DNA from: Lucinisca nassula
Lineage: Eukaryota > Mollusca > Bivalvia > Lucinida > Lucinidae
Assembly (NCBI GenBank): GCA_963580285.1
Contig: OY757017.1
Coordinates: 110,703,245 to 110,767,244 of the forward strand
DNA length: 64,000 nucleotides
Reading direction: 5' to 3'
Part shown: positions 61,827 to 64,000 of the stretch, in pieces
Layout: each line of letters starts with the position of its first letter
Numbering within the stretch: position 1 is the stretch's first letter
Notes under the pieces: generated by a model
Databases searched by the model: none
Seen by the model: the letters and a program-made list of their open reading frames with translations, nothing else
Told to the model about the DNA's origin: nothing
Program-made: the position numbers and the translations under genes

Positions 61827-62057
61827 TTACTTAAACTCAAATGGATCTATTTCTTTCTTTTCCTTTGGTGGTGGAATAGGTGCAGGTGTAACTTGTTTCT
61901 TATTATAAATATATAATCCCAATCCAACAACTACAATTGATATACATAATGGTATGTAATTTTTGTATATATTTACACGTTGAACTTCTTTAACTTCATC
62001 CCTAACTTCATCATCATCTTTTGTTATAGATTTTAATTGTATGTTCTCTTTTTTCAT
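61827..62057 (-). CDS. Single-span membrane protein, 76 aa
   Basis: A charged N-terminal half (KDDDEVRDEVKEVQ) is followed by one clear membrane segment (about 33-50: YIPLCISIVVVGLGLYIY). A short basic, Pro-rich tail (APIPPPKEKKEID) follows. No signal peptide. Twenty bases separate it from the next gene. No family is recognised; likely one of the small membrane proteins of the capsid block. Confidence 0.65.
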   Translation of the reverse strand: MKKENIQLKSITKDDDEVRDEVKEVQRVNIYKNYIPLCISIVVVGLGLYIYNKKQVTPAPIPPPKEKKEIDPFEFK

Positions 62058-62078
62058 TGCTTCCGTTTCTTTTCTTTT

Positions 62079-62156
62079 TTATTCAGCTTTCATTTTTTTT
62101 GCTTCCGCACCTTTTTTACCAGCAGCTACTCGTTTTGGGTTTTTTCGTTTTTTCAT
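62079..62156 (-). CDS. Very small basic protein, 25 aa
   Basis: Short open frame beginning MKKRKNPKRVAAGKKG and ending KKMKAE, with over a third Lys/Arg. It is packed between the frameshifted gene at 62162-62771 and the membrane protein at 61827. Its composition resembles small DNA-condensing or nuclear-targeting peptides. At this length an accident is possible, but the tight packing and lack of alternatives make it plausible. Confidence 0.45.
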   Translation of the reverse strand: MKKRKNPKRVAAGKKGAEAKKMKAE

Positions 62157-62161
62157 TTATT

Positions 62162-62771
62162 TCACTCATCTTTTTTTAAGTCAATATTTTCACTTTTTTT
62201 ATCAGTGAAATCAATATGTCTCGCTGTTGTTAACATTGCAGTAAAAGGAGCAAGATACATTCCATATCTATAATATAATTCACAACATGTGCTAGTCAAA
62301 GCGTGATTGATAAAAGGGGCCTTCCTCTAAGTCTTGTATTAATTTAGGTGGATTAACAACATTAAAATATTTTGACACACCCATAACATGTAAGTTAATA
62401 AAAGAATTACCCAATGTCTTAGTCATACTCGCTCCTAGTCTTGCTTCATATCTGCAGTATAGTTTGTTTATTTCTTCTGATGTCATTGTATCAATGTCTG
62501 ACATTTGTAAGTCTTTACCAAGATATTGTTTGCTTTTTCTGCCAGTCACAATGGCTGATAGTCTTTCACGTTTTTTGTCTTCATGGTCATCTCTTTGTTC
62601 TGGTAACTCAACATCTTGTAACAATTCTTCGGCGTTCATTTTATATAATTTATTTTTAATTTTAAAATATTTAAATATTATATACCCAACTATTGATAAG
62701 ACTGCAGTGTTTGTTGTAATTGTCAGTATTTCAAATAGCATTGTTGTTTTATTGCTTATTTTTTTAAGCAT
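62162..62771 (-). pseudogene. Unrecognised structural-block gene with frameshift
   Basis: The first frame (62771-62292, 159 codons) has an N-terminal membrane segment (about 12-34: FEILTITTNTAVLSIVGYII), an acidic/basic middle and a conserved-looking C-terminal part (LYCRYEARLGASMTKTLGNS). After about 62320 that frame runs to a chance stop. The next frame (62320-62162) is open and reads in protein-like fashion (LTSTCCELYYRYGMYLAPFT) to a stop at 62162. A one-base change in the GG-CCCC run at 62316-62321 therefore appears to have split one gene of about 200 codons. The function is unknown. The start lies in the last of five 11-bp repeats. Confidence 0.6.
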
Positions 62772-62820
62772 TACTTAAGCATTACTAAAGCATTACTAAA
62801 GCATTACTTGAGCATTACTT
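62764..62820. repeat. Five 11-bp tandem repeats with start codons
   Basis: aagcattactt/aagcattacta repeated about five times between the ATPase stop and the next start. On the minus strand every unit carries ATGCT, so the mRNA would present several ATGs before the annotated one, most followed within a few codons by stops. Confidence 0.7.
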
Positions 62821-63451
62821 AATCAACCACCCAATAATCAGTAGGTTGGTCGGTTTTCAAAATTAATTTACGATGTTTCTTTTTCTTTAATTCTTCCTTT
62901 ATTCTTTGACGTTCTTCCAATGTAGGAATAACATCATTCTCTCTCAAACAATTTTCAAAACTATCTCTATCTTTTGTGTAGAACATACATAACCACTTTG
63001 TTTGTTCTTTTAAATCTTTCAAAACTGAATTGTATCTTTGCGATATAACCCATATCGATTGTTTTGCATGTCTGCCTGAAAAAGCTAACTGTGACAGCAT
63101 ATCTTGTTTCTTTTTTATTTCCTTTGTGGCACTGCAGTCATCGATGATATAGAGGGTAGGTTTACCTGCAAACTTATTTAAAAACGACCGTAATAGTTCT
63201 TGAAGCTTTTCTGTTCCATCTGACGTTATAGGATTTACGATTATGATATTTTTTGATTTTGGTTTTTTAACATCACCAATCCAACTTCTGTTTTTGTATG
63301 CCTCGTTCCATTGAATGGTCGGGCAAAGTATAACAATATGACTAAATACACCTCTATATACAGCTTCAAGTAAGTCTAAAACAAATTCAGTCTTACCGCA
63401 GCCAGTTTGACCACAAATAATTGCACTGTGTGGATATTTAGGTAGTTCCAT
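62819..63451 (-). CDS. Packaging ATPase (FtsK/HerA, A32-type)
   Basis: Intact 210-residue P-loop ATPase. Walker A is G14-x4-G19-K20-T21 (GQTGCGKT) and Walker B has hydrophobics then D104-D105 (LYIIDD). A sensor-like Gln is at 138 (ISQRY). The C-terminal tail is Lys-rich and ends DYWVVD. This is the length and motif layout of the genome-packaging ATPases of Polintons, adintoviruses and related double jelly-roll viruses, which pump DNA into preformed capsids. It follows the capsid-type gene by 9 bp and belongs to the same minus-strand block. Confidence 0.93.
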   Translation of the reverse strand: MELPKYPHSAIICGQTGCGKTEFVLDLLEAVYRGVFSHIVILCPTIQWNEAYKNRSWIGDVKKPKSKNIIIVNPITSDGTEKLQELLRSFLNKFAGKPTLYIIDDCSATKEIKKKQDMLSQLAFSGRHAKQSIWVISQRYNSVLKDLKEQTKWLCMFYTKDRDSFENCLRENDVIPTLEERQRIKEELKKKKHRKLILKTDQPTDYWVVD

Positions 63452-63460
63452 TTCTATTGT

Positions 63461-64000
63461 TTAATAATGAGCCTCTTTAAATCTTCCATCTTCAAAATTG
63501 ATTTGCGCATCCTGTATTACAAACAGATAAACATTTATTGGTTCATTTCCTCCTGCTTCTTTTGTAATTTGTATTGTTATACCTTCTGAGGCATTTTCTA
63601 TTCTTCTCCCAGAACCGTGAAGATTATTATCATCCGTTGAACGTAAATCTAACCATAAAGCGTAATTAGTCGTTAGATATTTTTCTAGCGTTGTATCAGT
63701 AAAATATAAATCTTTAATGACCATACTTGTTTCTTTGTTTCTTTTTGAATTTAGGGCAAAGAATTTATTTATTTCGTCCCACTGTTGGTACGATTTCATT
63801 CCTTGACTATATAGTTGATTTGAAATCCCTTCTATAGTCATTTCCACTTTTGTAATTTCTGGATTATAATATTCTTCTGTGCTGGTCCTTTCAGGATCTT
63901 CGAATAGCATGAGAATACCTTTCATACTTCTTGCCGGGACATTTAAATTAATATTCCAAAGAGTATCAGATTTATTCTTCGTTATTTTTCTATGCCTAAG
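63461..64000 (-). CDS. Major capsid-type protein, C-terminal part (runs off window)
   Basis: The frame is open from the window edge (no stop between 63925 and 64000), so the Met at 63925 is internal and at least 179 codons are visible. Segments NLNVPARSMKGILMLFED, EGISNQLYSQGMKSYQQW and DDNNLHGSGRR resemble the C-terminal jelly roll of Polinton/adintovirus hexon-like major capsid proteins. Position directly upstream of the packaging ATPase supports this. The N-terminal jelly roll and start codon lie beyond 64000. No break is seen in the visible part. I am confident of the capsid class and less so of exact family. Confidence 0.75.
   Translation of the reverse strand, partial: LRHRKITKNKSDTLWNINLNVPARSMKGILMLFEDPERTSTEEYYNPEITKVEMTIEGISNQLYSQGMKSYQQWDEINKFFALNSKRNKETSMVIKDLYFTDTTLEKYLTTNYALWLDLRSTDDNNLHGSGRRIENASEGITIQITKEAGGNEPINVYLFVIQDAQINFEDGRFKEAHY

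Larger units (their letters stand above)
54495..64000. mobile_element. Polinton/Maverick (adintovirus-like) element, left 9.5 kb
   Basis: Holds, in order: terminal repeat region, unknown gene (-), integrase (-), zinc ribbon (+), protein-primed DNA polymerase B (+), then a convergent block of small membrane proteins, packaging ATPase and capsid-type protein (-). This gene set (retrovirus-like integrase, PolB, A32-type ATPase, double jelly-roll capsid) defines Polintons and adintoviruses. The left boundary at 54495 is inferred from the end of the LINE homology and the sequence agtgtttgag, fitting the usual AG terminus. A 6-bp target duplication cannot be checked because the right end is outside. 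Coding regions are strikingly A/T-rich compared with the flanks. Several genes are broken. Confidence 0.88.

Noticed and set aside
62037..62273. 78-codon Phe/Ser-rich plus frame
   Set aside because: Complement of Lys/Glu-rich coding on the minus strand.

Overview
The window looks like animal (metazoan) nuclear DNA, most likely from a bivalve mollusc. It is A/T-rich and crowded with tRNA-headed SINEs, non-LTR retrotransposon pieces, cut-and-paste MITEs and the mollusc-style minisatellite elements built around 'gggccataactcaa' and 'gacggacggac'. The species assignment is an inference; nothing in the window proves it. No bacterial operons, rRNA genes or CRISPR arrays were seen.

Host gene. I could assemble one intron-containing gene by eye, on the minus strand from 50341 down to 17153. 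It has six exons with GT-AG borders and compatible phases, and codes for a 300-residue orthologue of RP9 (retinitis pigmentosa 9 protein, also called PAP-1), a nuclear splicing-associated protein. Its introns total about 32 kb, and nearly every other feature from 17.7 to 50.2 kb is a transposon or repeat inside them. One internal exon is only 31 bp.

Repeat landscape. The stretch 1-17 kb and the RP9 introns hold several layers of nested elements. There are hairpin-ended minisatellite elements (about 2.35-4.35, 5.9-12.7, 13.8-14.7, 17.8-23.1, 23.75-27.1 and 30.0-30.8 kb). There are at least eleven copies of a 50-65 bp palindrome, two piggyBac-type MITEs with TTAA, two hAT-type MITEs with exact 8-bp target duplications, and Tc1/pogo-type MITEs with TA duplications. 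At least three families of tRNA-headed SINEs are present, together with an unusual tandem array built from a reverse-transcriptase active-site fragment (37.74-38.87 kb). LINE reverse-transcriptase remnants lie at 48.1-48.6, 49.2-49.8, 52.3-53.7 and 53.9-54.5 kb.

Virus-like element. From about 54.5 kb to the right edge the window holds the left 9.5 kb of a Polinton/Maverick-type (adintovirus-like) element. It begins with a terminal tandem-repeat region inserted in a LINE. Then come an unrecognised 179-residue gene and a DDE integrase on the minus strand, followed by a zinc-ribbon protein and a protein-primed family B DNA polymerase on the plus strand. Beyond these lies a convergent minus-strand block of small membrane proteins, a packaging ATPase and the C-terminal part of a major capsid-type protein that runs off the window. 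The polymerase is broken by a nonsense codon and a frameshift, and one structural-block gene is also frameshifted. The integrase, ATPase and visible capsid frame are open. The copy therefore looks fairly young but is decaying. The right end, with the rest of the capsid gene and any penton or protease genes, would lie beyond 64000.
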